Source: Teichococcus coralli (GTDB lineage: Bacteria; Pseudomonadota; Alphaproteobacteria; Acetobacterales; Acetobacteraceae). From it: 64,000 nucleotides of DNA. The notes beneath the pieces were generated by a model, which worked only from the letters and a program-made list of their open reading frames with translations, was not told where the DNA came from and searched no databases. Where the stretch lies: NCBI RefSeq assembly GCF_009829925.1, contig NZ_SNVJ01000017.1:1-64000 (forward strand), given 5' to 3'. A program made the position numbers and the translations under genes. Positions 26,399 to 35,198 of this stretch are shown here, piece by piece; the stretch's first letter is position 1, and each line of letters opens with the position of its first letter.

Positions 26399-26432
26399 TC
26401 CCCCCACCCGGCCCGGACGGCAGGATGGCCGC

Positions 26433-28454
26433 TCAGGTGAAGAACCATTGCTCCGGGTGCCCGCCCCAGGGGGTGCGGCAATGCTGCGAGATGGCGGTGC
26501 GGGCGGGCACGTTCTCCAGCTTCCGGTTCACCACCCGCACACCCATGAAGGCGGGTGAAAGGCCGACCAGCCCGATTCCCCATTGCTGGTCCACCGCCAG
26601 CTTCCAGATCTCCTTCGCCGTCTCGTTGCGCTCCGCCTCCTTCTGGCTGGTGGCGGCGCGCATCAGCGCGAAGGCGCGCTGCATCTCCGGCTCCGCCGGC
26701 TGCTTTCCCTGCGCGCCGTTGGAGGCGTACCAGGCGGCATAGGCGTTGCTCATGACGCCGCCCAGCGGATCCACCGGCAGCACGTAGCGCGGGAAGAGGT
26801 AGAGGTTCTCCGTGCCGTTGTTGGTCCAGAGCGCGATCTGGTGCTGGTCGGCATAGGCGCGGGTGTACCAGAGGCTCCGCTCCATCACCTTGACGTCGGC
26901 GGTGATGCCGATCTTGCGCCAGTGCTGCACCACCATCTCGGCCTGCTGCGGCCAGGTGGGCGAGAGCGTCTGCGCCACCGCGATCTCCAGGCGCAGCCGC
27001 TGCCCGTTGTCGCCGCGCAGGCGGAAGCCCTCGCTGTCCTTCTTCAGGCCGATCTTGTCGAGCAGCGCGACGGCCTGCGCCGGATCGTGGGTGGACCACT
27101 TCCGCCGCCATTCCTCGCCCGGGCTCTGCGGCATGCTTTCATCCGGGATCACCGAGCCCGGCGTGCCGAGGCCGAGCCAGAACGCCTCGTTGAGCTGCTC
27201 GCGCTCGATGCCGAGCGCCAGGGCGCGGCGGAAATCGGCGTTGCGCAGCCACTTCCCGATCTCGGCGTCCTCCGAGTAGGTCAGCGTGGGATAGAGCGCG
27301 GAGTCGGCGCCGTTGAAGCCGAGGTCGAGATGCACGCGGTAGCCGCTGCGGTCCTGGTTCTCCAGCAGCACGGGCAGCTTGCCGAGGTCGATGAAGCGCT
27401 CCTGGTAGTCGTACTCGCCGGCCACGGCGCGCAGGTTCACCACCTCCGGGTTCTCGGCCAGCGTCATCTGCACGCGGTCAATGTAGGGAAGCTGCTGCCC
27501 TTCGCTGTCGACCGCATAGAAGTAGGGGTTGCGCTCCAGCACCCAGAGCTGCGTGTTGATCGGCTGCACCATGCGCCAGGCGCAAAGCGTCGGCACCTCG
27601 CGGTTCAGCCGCCAGTCCGACCTGAACTTGAAATGCTCCACCCAGTTGCCGAAGCCGGCCGCCTTGGCCTGCCGCGTCAGCTCCTCCACCGGGGTGTATT
27701 TCGGCAGGTACTTCTTGAGGTAGTGCATCGGCGCGTAGAGCGCGTAGGTGCGGCCGTCGGATTGCAGCCGCGTGCTGCCGCCGCCGACCAGGGTGTCGCC
27801 GGCCAGCATCTGCGGGAAAAGGAAGTAGGGCTCCTCGAACTCGAAGCGGATGGTGGCCTCGTCCACCTTCACCATCCGGCCCGGCTTGCCGTTGGAGGCC
27901 AGCTCCGGCGCCGGGGCGGGGACCAGGTCGCGGTTGCTGTAGAGGTCCTCGAACCAGAACATCCAGTCGTCGGCGGTGCAGGGCGAGCCGTCGGACCAGC
28001 GCAGTCCGCGCCGCAGGTGCAGGGTGATCTGCCTTCCGTCCTCGCTCACCGCCCAGTCCCGCACCAGGCAGGGCCGCAGCTCGGTGCCGGCTTCATTGAA
28101 AAAGAGCGGCTTGTCGGCGGACATCAACCGGTTGCCGTTCTCGCTGTCGCCGGGGCCGATGAAGCCGCGACGCCAGGTGCCGCCATACCTGCCGGTGCTG
28201 CGCAGCGGCTTCACCACCATGACGTCCTGTGGCAGGCGCTGCTCGACCGGCGGGAGGCGGCCGGCGCGCACCTGCTCGGCGAGCACCGGCGCCTCCTTGA
28301 ACTGCTTCGGCCGCTGCGCCGGATCCGTGAGGATTTCCGGCCCCTCCAGCTTGCCCACCAGCCCGGAATCATGGAAGCCGCCGCTGGACTGCGCAGATGC
28401 GCTGCCCGCCCAGCCGGCGAGCGCGACAAGCCCCAGCTCCCTCCGTCGCAGCAT
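26433..28454 (-). CDS. ABC transporter substrate-binding protein (peptide type)
   Basis: A 673-residue extracytoplasmic binding protein of the dipeptide/oligopeptide family, longer than the usual 500-550, as in the subgroup binding larger or unusual peptides. It has a signal peptide (LGLVALAGWAGSASA), the domain I region (LRRGLRWSDGSPCTADDW) and late segments (RRALALGIEREQLNEAFWLG). It follows the two ATPase genes by 22 bases and is the substrate receptor of this importer. ATG 28454 is chosen because the signal peptide begins there. Confidence 0.9.
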   Translation of the reverse strand: MLRRRELGLVALAGWAGSASAQSSGGFHDSGLVGKLEGPEILTDPAQRPKQFKEAPVLAEQVRAGRLPPVEQRLPQDVMVVKPLRSTGRYGGTWRRGFIGPGDSENGNRLMSADKPLFFNEAGTELRPCLVRDWAVSEDGRQITLHLRRGLRWSDGSPCTADDWMFWFEDLYSNRDLVPAPAPELASNGKPGRMVKVDEATIRFEFEEPYFLFPQMLAGDTLVGGGSTRLQSDGRTYALYAPMHYLKKYLPKYTPVEELTRQAKAAGFGNWVEHFKFRSDWRLNREVPTLCAWRMVQPINTQLWVLERNPYFYAVDSEGQQLPYIDRVQMTLAENPEVVNLRAVAGEYDYQERFIDLGKLPVLLENQDRSGYRVHLDLGFNGADSALYPTLTYSEDAEIGKWLRNADFRRALALGIEREQLNEAFWLGLGTPGSVIPDESMPQSPGEEWRRKWSTHDPAQAVALLDKIGLKKDSEGFRLRGDNGQRLRLEIAVAQTLSPTWPQQAEMVVQHWRKIGITADVKVMERSLWYTRAYADQHQIALWTNNGTENLYLFPRYVLPVDPLGGVMSNAYAAWYASNGAQGKQPAEPEMQRAFALMRAATSQKEAERNETAKEIWKLAVDQQWGIGLVGLSPAFMGVRVVNRKLENVPARTAISQHCRTPWGGHPEQWFFT

Positions 28455-28476
28455 GATGTCCTCCCCTGTTTCTTGT

Positions 28477-29475
28477 TTACCCGACGCCCAGGAGGTCGAG
28501 CTCCCGGGCACGATGACAACTGACCCAGCGTCCCGACTCTGTTGCCGCAAGCTCTGGCCGCTCCACGCGGCAACGCTCGACGGCATAAGGGCAGCGGGGA
28601 TGGAAGGCGCAGCCGGGTGGCGGGTTGGCGGGGTCGGCCACCTCGCCGCGGGCGGCCTCGCGGCGCTGCTGCCGCGCCGGGTCGGGCGCCGGCACGGCGG
28701 CGAGCAGCGCCTCGGTGTAGGGATGGCGGGGGGCACGGTAGAGCGCGTCGGTCGGCGCGATCTCGACGATCCGTCCAACATACATCACCGCCACGCGGTC
28801 GCTGACATGCCGCACCACGCTGAGGTCATGCGCGACGAACAGCATGGAAAGGCCGAGCCGGTCCTGCAGGTCGAGCAGCAGGTTGATGATCTGCGCCTGC
28901 ACGGAGACGTCGAGCGCCGAAACCGGCTCATCGGCCACCACGAGCTGCGGATGCAGCGCCAGGGCGCGGGCGATGCCGATGCGCTGCCGCTGGCCGCCGC
29001 TGAAGGCGTGCGGGAAGCGGGAGCGCGCGGCGGGCGGCATCTGCACCAGTTCCAGCAGCTCCATCAGGCGCTCGCGCCGCTCCGCCGCCGGAACGCCGTT
29101 CACCTTGAGCGGCTCGGTGATGATGTCGCCCACCATCATCCGCGGGTTCAGCGAGGCATAGGGGTCCTGGAAGATCATCTGGATGTGCCGCCGCAGCGGC
29201 CGCATCTGCCGCTTCGGCAAGGTGGCGAGATCGACCTCCTGCCCCTCCTCCGGCGCGAAGCGGATCGAGCCCGCGCTGGGCCTCAGGGCGCGGAGGATGC
29301 AGCGCGAGACGGTGGTCTTGCCGCAGCCGCTCTCGCCCACCAGGGCCAGGGTTTCGCCGCGGGCGATGTGGAAGCTGACGCCGTCCACCGCACGCACCCG
29401 CCCGACCTCCCGGCGCAGCAGGCCGGCGCGGATCGGATAGTGCTTCCGCAGGTCCTGCACCTCCAGCACGTTCAT
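28477..29475 (-). CDS. ABC transporter ATP-binding protein (DppF/OppF type)
   Basis: A 332-residue ATPase with Walker [10 protein letters not shown], signature [15 protein letters not shown] and Walker [15 protein letters not shown]. It also has the C-terminal OppF-type cysteine region ([15 protein letters not shown]), which in this family can hold an Fe-S cluster. It energises import together with the upstream ATPase. The ATG at 29475 overlaps the upstream stop by four bases. Confidence 0.93.
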   Translation of the reverse strand: MNVLEVQDLRKHYPIRAGLLRREVGRVRAVDGVSFHIARGETLALVGESGCGKTTVSRCILRALRPSAGSIRFAPEEGQEVDLATLPKRQMRPLRRHIQMIFQDPYASLNPRMMVGDIITEPLKVNGVPAAERRERLMELLELVQMPPAARSRFPHAFSGGQRQRIGIARALALHPQLVVADEPVSALDVSVQAQIINLLLDLQDRLGLSMLFVAHDLSVVRHVSDRVAVMYVGRIVEIAPTDALYRAPRHPYTEALLAAVPAPDPARQQRREAARGEVADPANPPPGCAFHPRCPYAVERCRVERPELAATESGRWVSCHRARELDLLGVG

Positions 29476-30473
29476 GCCGCCTCCTCCTCCCGGAAGCAGC
29501 TCGCGCCCGGCCGCCCGGTCGGCACGGGCGCCGGGATGCGCTCCATGCAGACGGCACCGAGCCGCTCGCCGCAACGCGGATGGAAGGGGCAGCCGGCCGG
29601 CCGCATGCCGGGATGCGGCACCGCGCCGCCAATGGTGGAGAGCCGCTGGCGCGGCGCCGCCAGGATGCTCGGCACCGCGCGCAGCAGGGCGCGGGTATAG
29701 GGATGGCGCGGTGCGGCGAAGAGCTGCCGCACCGGCGCGAACTCGACGACGCGCCCGAGATACATCACCGCCACCTCGTCGGCCATTTGCGCGATCACGC
29801 CCATGTCGTGCGTGATCAGCATGAGGGAGATCCCTTTCTGCGCCTGCAGCCGCTTCAGCAGGGCCAGGATCTGCGCCTGGGTGGTGACGTCGAGCGCCGT
29901 GGTCGGCTCGTCGGCGATGACGATGTCGGGGTCGCCCGCCAGGGCCATGGCGATGCCGACGCGCTGCCGGAGCCCGCCGCTCAGCTCGAAGGGATAGGCG
30001 TCGATGCGCGTCTCGGGACGGGGAATGCCGACCTCGCGCAGCAGTTCGACGGCGCGCGCGCGCGCCTCGGCGGCGGAAGCCGTGCTGTGCTGCCGCACCG
30101 CCTCGATGAGCTGGTTGCCGACGGTGTAGTGCACGCTGAGCGCCGTCATCGGCTCCTGGAAGATCAGCCCGATGCGGCCACCGCGCACCGCCCGCATCTG
30201 CCGCGAATCCGGGTCGAGCCTCGCGAGGTCGGCTTCCTCCGGCGTGCCGGGGTCCAGCAGCAGGCGGCCGCCGCTGATGATGCCCGGCCGCTCGACGAGC
30301 CGCAGGATGGAGCGCGCCGTGACGCTCTTGCCGCAGCCGCTCTCGCCGACGATGCCCAGCGTGCGGCCGGCGTGCAGGTCGAAGCTCACGCCATCCAGCG
30401 CGCGCACCACGCCCTGCTCGCTGCCGAACTGCACGGCGAGGTCGCGCACCGCCAGGACGACGCGCTCAGCCAT
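29472..30473 (-). CDS. ABC transporter ATP-binding protein (DppD/OppD type)
   Basis: A 333-residue ATPase with Walker [10 protein letters not shown], signature [15 protein letters not shown], Walker [15 protein letters not shown] and the C-terminal Cys cluster ([16 protein letters not shown]). It pairs with the DppF-type subunit next door. The start at 30473 overlaps the end of the permease gene by eight bases; ten further in-frame codons upstream are open but would lengthen the overlap. Confidence 0.93.
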   Translation of the reverse strand: MAERVVLAVRDLAVQFGSEQGVVRALDGVSFDLHAGRTLGIVGESGCGKSVTARSILRLVERPGIISGGRLLLDPGTPEEADLARLDPDSRQMRAVRGGRIGLIFQEPMTALSVHYTVGNQLIEAVRQHSTASAAEARARAVELLREVGIPRPETRIDAYPFELSGGLRQRVGIAMALAGDPDIVIADEPTTALDVTTQAQILALLKRLQAQKGISLMLITHDMGVIAQMADEVAVMYLGRVVEFAPVRQLFAAPRHPYTRALLRAVPSILAAPRQRLSTIGGAVPHPGMRPAGCPFHPRCGERLGAVCMERIPAPVPTGRPGASCFREEEAA

Positions 30474-31593
30474 AGGGGTCTGCCGCATCGCGCAGCCCGT
30501 CACCGAGGAAGTTGAACGCCAGGATCACCACCGTCACCGGCACGGCCGCCAGCAGCAGCCAGGGCGCGCCGGAAAGCACCTGGATGTTCTGCGCGTCCTG
30601 CAACAGGATGCCCCAGCTCACCGCCGGCGGGCGCAGGCCGAGGCCGAGGAAACTCAGCGATGTTTCGCTGATGATCATCGCCGGCAGGGCGAGCGTCGTC
30701 GCCGCGATGACATGGCTGGCGAAGGAAGGCAGCATGTGGCGGAAGATGATGCGCCCCTGGCTGGCCCCCGCAAGCTCCGCCGCGACCACGAAGTCCTCCT
30801 CGCGCAGCGCCAGGAAGCGGCCACGCACCACGCGGGCGAGGTCCGTCCAGCCGATCAGCGAGATGATGAGGGTGATGGCGAAATAGACCTGCGTCACGCT
30901 CCAGGTATTGGGCAAGGCGGCCGCCAGCCCCATCCAGAGCGGAATGGTGGGCACCGAGCGCAGCAGCTCGATCAGGCGCTGGATCAGCGTGTCCACCCAG
31001 CCGCCGTAAAGGCCGGAGATGCCCCCCAGCAGCACGCCCAGGAACAGGCTGAGCAGCACGCCCGCGAGGCCGATGGAAAGCGAGACGCGCGTTGCCACCA
31101 TCATGCGCGAATAGAGATCGCGCCCGAGCTGGTCCGTGCCGAAAAGAAAGATGCCCTCGCCCGCCTTTGCGCCCTGCACGCCGAAGAGGTGGATGTTGGT
31201 CCGGAAGAGGCCGAGCAGGTCGTAGTCGTAGCCGCGCACGAAGAGGCGCACCGGCAGCTTGCGGGATTCGTCCGGCGCGTAGCTCAGCTTGAAGGTACGC
31301 ATGTCGCGCACGCCGCGCAGGCCATAGGCATGCGGGTTGAAGCCGTTCTCGTCGAAGAGGTGGATGCCCTGCGGCGGAATGAAGCTCCGGCGGGCATCCG
31401 TGGCATGCGGGTCGTTGGTCGCCAGGAGGTCGGCGAAGGCGGCGACGGCATAGAACAGCGCGACGATGACAAGGCTCGCCAGCGCCAGCTTGTGCCGGCG
31501 GAAGCGCCACCAGGTGAGTTGCAGCTGCGTCGCCTCGGCGAAGCGGGCCTCCGCCTTGCTGGCCGGCGGATCGCCCGCGGCGGTGGCGCTCAT
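30466..31593 (-). CDS. ABC transporter permease (DppC type)
   Basis: A 375-residue inner-membrane permease. An N-terminal membrane segment (LALASLVIVALFYAVAAFADL) is followed by a long periplasmic insert that includes FLFGTDQLGRDLYSRM. The binding-protein-dependent permease core has its EAA-type loop in ELAGASQGRIIFRHMLP. The periplasmic insert after the first helix is longer than in E. coli DppC, as in relatives that serve large binding proteins. Its ATG overlaps the DppB-type stop by one base. Confidence 0.92.
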   Translation of the reverse strand: MSATAAGDPPASKAEARFAEATQLQLTWWRFRRHKLALASLVIVALFYAVAAFADLLATNDPHATDARRSFIPPQGIHLFDENGFNPHAYGLRGVRDMRTFKLSYAPDESRKLPVRLFVRGYDYDLLGLFRTNIHLFGVQGAKAGEGIFLFGTDQLGRDLYSRMMVATRVSLSIGLAGVLLSLFLGVLLGGISGLYGGWVDTLIQRLIELLRSVPTIPLWMGLAAALPNTWSVTQVYFAITLIISLIGWTDLARVVRGRFLALREEDFVVAAELAGASQGRIIFRHMLPSFASHVIAATTLALPAMIISETSLSFLGLGLRPPAVSWGILLQDAQNIQVLSGAPWLLLAAVPVTVVILAFNFLGDGLRDAADPYG

Positions 31594-32582
31594 CAGCGTC
31601 CCTCCAGCCGGATGCGCGGGTCGATCCACATCAGCAGCATGTCCGAGATCAGCGTGCCGAACACGGTCATCACCCCGAGCAGCATGACGATGGCGCCGGC
31701 CAGGAACATGTCCTGCGCCACCAGCGCCTGCAGCAGCAGCGGCCCCACCGTGGGCAGGCCGAGCACCAGCGAGACGATGATGCTGCCGGAGACGAGATAG
31801 GGAAACAGGTAGGCGATCGAGCTGGCGAAGGGGTTGAGCGCCGCCCGCACCGGATATTTCAGAATGGCGCGGCGTTCGGTCAGGCCCTTGGCGCGGGCGG
31901 TGACGACATAGGGCCTGCGCAGCTCGTCCAGCAGGTTGGCGCGCATGATGCGGATGAGCTGCGCGGTGCCCGCAAGCGCCAGCACTGCGGCCGGCAGCGG
32001 CAGGTGCTTCGCCAGATCCCAGGCGCGCGCCAGGCTCCAGGGCGCCTGCACGTATTCCGCCGAGAACAGCCCGCCGACGTTCAGGCCGAGATAGCGGAAG
32101 CCGAAATACATCAGGATCAGCGCCAGCAGGAAGTTCGGCATGGCGAGCCCGATGAAGCCCAGCATGGTGAAGACGTAATCGCCGAAGGAATACTGCCGCA
32201 CCGCCGAGTAGATGCCGATCGGCAGCGCGATCACCCAGGTCAGGAACAGCGCGGCGACGGAAACCACCATGGTGAGCCAGAGTCGGTCTCCGATCACCTC
32301 GGTGACCGGCCTGCGCCACATCATCGAGACGCCGAAATCGCCCTGCAGGACACGGCTCATCCAGTTCCAGTACTGCACAAGCACCGAGCGGTCGAGACCG
32401 TACTCATGCCGCATGGCCGCCGCCTGATCGACGGAGATCGAGCTGCCGCTCGCGGCAAGGTTGGCGATATAGGCATCGACGAAGTCGCCCGGCGGCAGCC
32501 GGATGATGACGAAGGTGAGAACGGAGATGAAGAGGCAGGTGACGAGCGCGAAGCCGAGTCGTCGCAGCACATAGATCAGCAT
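31593..32582 (-). CDS. ABC transporter permease (DppB type)
   Basis: A 329-residue permease beginning MLIYVLRRLGFALVTCLFI, with about six membrane helices. The family loop is RRPYVVTARAKGLTERRAIL and the C-terminal segment TVFGTLISDMLLMWIDPRIR. It is the first gene of the importer unit (B, C, D, F, binding protein, TctC, amidohydrolase). A candidate promoter lies 80 bases upstream. Confidence 0.93.
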   Translation of the reverse strand: MLIYVLRRLGFALVTCLFISVLTFVIIRLPPGDFVDAYIANLAASGSSISVDQAAAMRHEYGLDRSVLVQYWNWMSRVLQGDFGVSMMWRRPVTEVIGDRLWLTMVVSVAALFLTWVIALPIGIYSAVRQYSFGDYVFTMLGFIGLAMPNFLLALILMYFGFRYLGLNVGGLFSAEYVQAPWSLARAWDLAKHLPLPAAVLALAGTAQLIRIMRANLLDELRRPYVVTARAKGLTERRAILKYPVRAALNPFASSIAYLFPYLVSGSIIVSLVLGLPTVGPLLLQALVAQDMFLAGAIVMLLGVMTVFGTLISDMLLMWIDPRIRLEGR

Positions 32583-32662
32583 GGGCGACGGCCCCGGCGA
32601 TCCGGGTGCCCAACCATGGCGTTTTCCTCCGGTCTTCCATTCTTCGACGAAAGCCCGGCGGC

Positions 32663-32691
32663 ATTAGACAGGGCATGATACGAGGTGGCAA
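32663..32691 (-). promoter_or_regulatory. Candidate sigma70-type promoter of the ABC operon
   Basis: On the minus strand a TTGCCA hexamer (32691-32686) and TCTAAT (32668-32663) are separated by exactly 17 bases. They lie about 80 bases upstream of the first permease start. Confidence 0.4.
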
Positions 32692-32880
32692 CGCTTTTCT
32701 GCCGCCGGAATTGTTGGCCGATGCCGCCGTGAAACCGTGCGGCGCTTCCACCCAGATGCGGCATCTTCGCTGCCGCGCTTTCCTGCGCTGCCCTCGCTGC
32801 CTCGCCCGCCGCTGCCAGCATTGACAGACAATCGTCCCGGCCTCCAAACTTGCTGCGGCGCCGGCCTGGCCGGGAAAGCG

Positions 32881-32897
32881 CTGCGGGCTATCCGCAG
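32881..32897. promoter_or_regulatory. Inverted repeat upstream of the TPP-enzyme genes
   Basis: CTGCGG and CCGCAG form a perfect six-base inverted repeat around GCTAT, 58 bases before the GTG start of the TPP-binding subunit. It could be an operator or a leader hairpin. Confidence 0.3.
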
Positions 32898-32954
32898 CCT
32901 GCCGCCAGGCGGCCGATTCTTGCTTTTCCGGCCAGCACAAACGGGAGGATCTGG

Positions 32955-33506
32955 GTGGATAATCACGGAATGGACGTGGCGCCAAGCGACACGGCCACCT
33001 GGCCGGACGCGCTCTTCGACCTGCTGAAGGCGCATCAGGTCCGGCAGGTCGCCTTCGTGCCGGATGCCGGCCACTCCAGGCTGATCCGGCGCTGCCAGGC
33101 GGACCCTTCGATCAAGGCCATCTCGCTGACCACCGAGGAAGAAGGCATGGGCCTGCTGCTCGGTGCCTGGCTCGGCGGCGAGCGCGGCGTGCTGCTGATG
33201 CAGAGCTCGGGCGTGGGCAACTGCATCAACATGCTTTCACTCAGCATCCTGCACCGCACGCCGATGCCGATGCTCGTCACCATGCGTGGCGACTTCGGCG
33301 AGTTCAACCCGGCCCAGGTGCCGATGGGCAACGCCACCCAGGCCGTGCTGGAGGCCATGGGCACGCTGGTGCGTCGCGCCGACCATGCCGAGGACATCGT
33401 GCCCACCGCCGACGCCACGCTGCGGCTGGCCTTCAACACCTTCCGCCCGACGGCGACGCTGATCGGCCAGCGTGTGCTTGGCGCCAAGACCTTCGGCAAG
33501 GAGTAA
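32955..33506 (+). CDS. TPP-dependent decarboxylase, N-terminal (PYR) subunit
   Basis: A 183-residue protein equal to the pyrimidine-binding half of a thiamine-diphosphate enzyme. ISLTTEEEGMGLLLGAWLGG holds the conserved Glu, and MQSSGVGNCINML and LVTMRGDFGEFNP follow. Split enzymes of this kind include sulfopyruvate decarboxylase (ComD/ComE), and phosphonopyruvate decarboxylase is a fused relative. I chose GTG 32955 because GGGAGGA lies six bases before it; ATG 32970 is the alternative. The C-terminal subunit starts three bases after its stop. Confidence 0.86.
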   Translation: MDNHGMDVAPSDTATWPDALFDLLKAHQVRQVAFVPDAGHSRLIRRCQADPSIKAISLTTEEEGMGLLLGAWLGGERGVLLMQSSGVGNCINMLSLSILHRTPMPMLVTMRGDFGEFNPAQVPMGNATQAVLEAMGTLVRRADHAEDIVPTADATLRLAFNTFRPTATLIGQRVLGAKTFGKE

Positions 33507-33509
33507 GCC

Positions 33510-34112
33510 ATGCCACCCGAATCCTCCGGCACGCTCCACCGGCGCGAGGTCGTCTCCACGCTCCTGTCCGGGCGCGGCGAACTGGTGGTGATCGCAGGAC
33601 TGGGCGCACCCGCCTGGGACATCACGGCCGTGGGCGACCATCCGCGCAACCTGCCGCTCTGGGGCGGCATGGGCTCGGCCGCCATGATCGGGCTCGGGCT
33701 CGCCCTGGCGCAACCCTCCCTCCCTGTGCTGGTGATCACTGGCGACGGCGAGATGCTGATGGGCATCGGCGCGCTTGCCACCATCGCCGTCGCGCGGCCC
33801 CTGAACCTTTCCGTCGTGGTGCTGGACAACGAGCATTATGGCGAGACCGGCATGCAGCCGACCCATACCGGCGCCGGCGTCAACCTCGCCGGCATGGCCG
33901 AAGCCGCCGGTATCCCGCGCGTCCTCAGCATCCGGCGGGAGGATGAGGTCGCGCCCCTGCGCGCGGCGATCCACGAGAAGTCCGGCCCGCTTTTCGCGCA
34001 GGTCAAGATCGACGCCGAGACGCTCAAGCTTGTCCTGCCACCCCGCGAGGGGGCGCTGCTGCAGGCACGCATGCGGGAGTCGATCCTCGGTCTCGAGGCG
34101 CATCTCGCCTGA
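33510..34112 (+). CDS. TPP-dependent decarboxylase, C-terminal (PP) subunit
   Basis: A 200-residue protein with the thiamine diphosphate-binding motif GDGEMLMGIGALAT ending in the Asn of VVVLDNEHYGETG, and an upstream WGGMGSAAMIGLGLALAQ typical of 2-oxo acid decarboxylases. With the preceding gene it forms a complete active site. ComE-type subunits decarboxylate sulfopyruvate and relatives act on phosphonopyruvate; the true 2-oxo acid here is unknown. It is divergent from the ABC/TctC/amidohydrolase unit, suggesting a shared pathway. Confidence 0.87.
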   Translation: MPPESSGTLHRREVVSTLLSGRGELVVIAGLGAPAWDITAVGDHPRNLPLWGGMGSAAMIGLGLALAQPSLPVLVITGDGEMLMGIGALATIAVARPLNLSVVVLDNEHYGETGMQPTHTGAGVNLAGMAEAAGIPRVLSIRREDEVAPLRAAIHEKSGPLFAQVKIDAETLKLVLPPREGALLQARMRESILGLEAHLA

Positions 34113-34305
34113 CGGCCGGCGGCGGGACGATCCAGGCGCCCTCCTGCATCCCCGCCGCCGCCCAGGCCTGCCCGCGTGGCACCTCCGGCATGCGGCAACC
34201 TTCCGGCGATCCCTGCGATAACCACAGCATGCATGCGGCCGCCGGGAGGTTTGGAAACGCCTTCCGCCGGACGGCATGGCATCCCGCAGTCGCAGGAGCA
34301 GAAGC

Positions 34306-35178
34306 ATGGCCGGCACACAGATCAACGATCCCCCGAAGCCCCCGCTGCCCAAGCAGCAGCAGGACATGCCCGGCTCCACAGGGAAGATGGACCCGAAGCC
34401 CGACCATGGCGAGGACAGCTACAAGGGCAGCGGCCGCCTGCAGGGCCGCGCGGCGATCATCACCGGCGCCGATTCCGGCATCGGCCGGGCCGTGGCCATC
34501 GCCTTCGCGCGCGAGGGCGCCGACGTCCTGATCTCCTACTACAACGAGCACGATGACGCGAAGGAGACGGCGCGCTGGGTCGAGCAGGCCGGCCGCAAGG
34601 CCGTTCTGGCGCCGGGCGACGTGAAGGACGAAGGCTATTGCAAAGGCCTCGTCGAGCAGGCGCTGAAGGAATTCGGCAGGCTCGACATCCTCGTCAACAA
34701 CGCGGCGCACCAGGCCTCGTTCAGCAGCATCGAGGACATCAGCGCGGAGGAATGGGACGTCACCTTCCGCACCAACATCCACAGCCAGTTCTACCTGTGC
34801 AAGGCGGCCATCCCGCGGATGAAGCCGGGCAGCACCATCATCAACACCAGCTCGATCAACGCCAAGAACCCCTCCCCCTCGCTGCTGGCCTATGCCACCA
34901 CCAAGGGTGCGATCGCCAACTTCACGGCAGGGCTGGCGCAGCTCGTGGCGGAGAAGGGGATCCGGGTGAACGCCGTGGCGCCGGGGCCGATCTGGACGCC
35001 GCTGATCCCCTCAACCATGCCGGCGGACCATGTCGCCGAGTTCGGCAAGAACACGCCGATGGGGCGGCCGGGGCAGCCGGTGGAGCTCGCCTGCGCCTAT
35101 GTCATGCTGGCCGCGCCGGAGTCGAGCTACATCACCGGCGCGCTGATCCCGGTCACCGGCGGCCGCCCCATGCTCTGA
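34306..35178 (+). CDS. SDR family oxidoreductase (YghA/Gsp39-like)
   Basis: A 290-residue short-chain dehydrogenase with the Pro/Lys-rich N-terminal extension (PPKPPLPKQQQDMPGSTGKM) typical of the YghA/general stress protein 39 group. It has the cofactor motif ITGADSGIGRAVAIAFAREG, the NNAA segment, and Tyr/Lys in YATTKGAI. Members use NAD(P) on aldehydes or alcohols and are often stress-induced. ATG 34306 follows a CAGGAG site; 10 extra in-frame codons upstream are unlikely. It is a single-gene unit facing the M3 peptidase gene. Confidence 0.92.
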   Translation: MAGTQINDPPKPPLPKQQQDMPGSTGKMDPKPDHGEDSYKGSGRLQGRAAIITGADSGIGRAVAIAFAREGADVLISYYNEHDDAKETARWVEQAGRKAVLAPGDVKDEGYCKGLVEQALKEFGRLDILVNNAAHQASFSSIEDISAEEWDVTFRTNIHSQFYLCKAAIPRMKPGSTIINTSSINAKNPSPSLLAYATTKGAIANFTAGLAQLVAEKGIRVNAVAPGPIWTPLIPSTMPADHVAEFGKNTPMGRPGQPVELACAYVMLAAPESSYITGALIPVTGGRPML

Positions 35179-35198
35179 GGCGGCGCGCCAGCGCCTGG

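Larger units (their letters stand above)
32583..32954. other. Divergent control region of ABC and TPP-enzyme genes
   Basis: A 372-base gap between divergent units. It holds the candidate promoter at 32663-32691 and an inverted repeat at 32881-32897, both listed separately. No credible protein gene is seen, and no regulator gene lies next to the locus. Confidence 0.6.

Noticed and set aside
25312..27111. A 599-codon frame extending the TctC gene upstream
   Set aside because: The added part overlaps the ABC binding-protein gene in another frame and is Arg/Ala-rich noise; a signal peptide and ribosome site mark the start at 26307.
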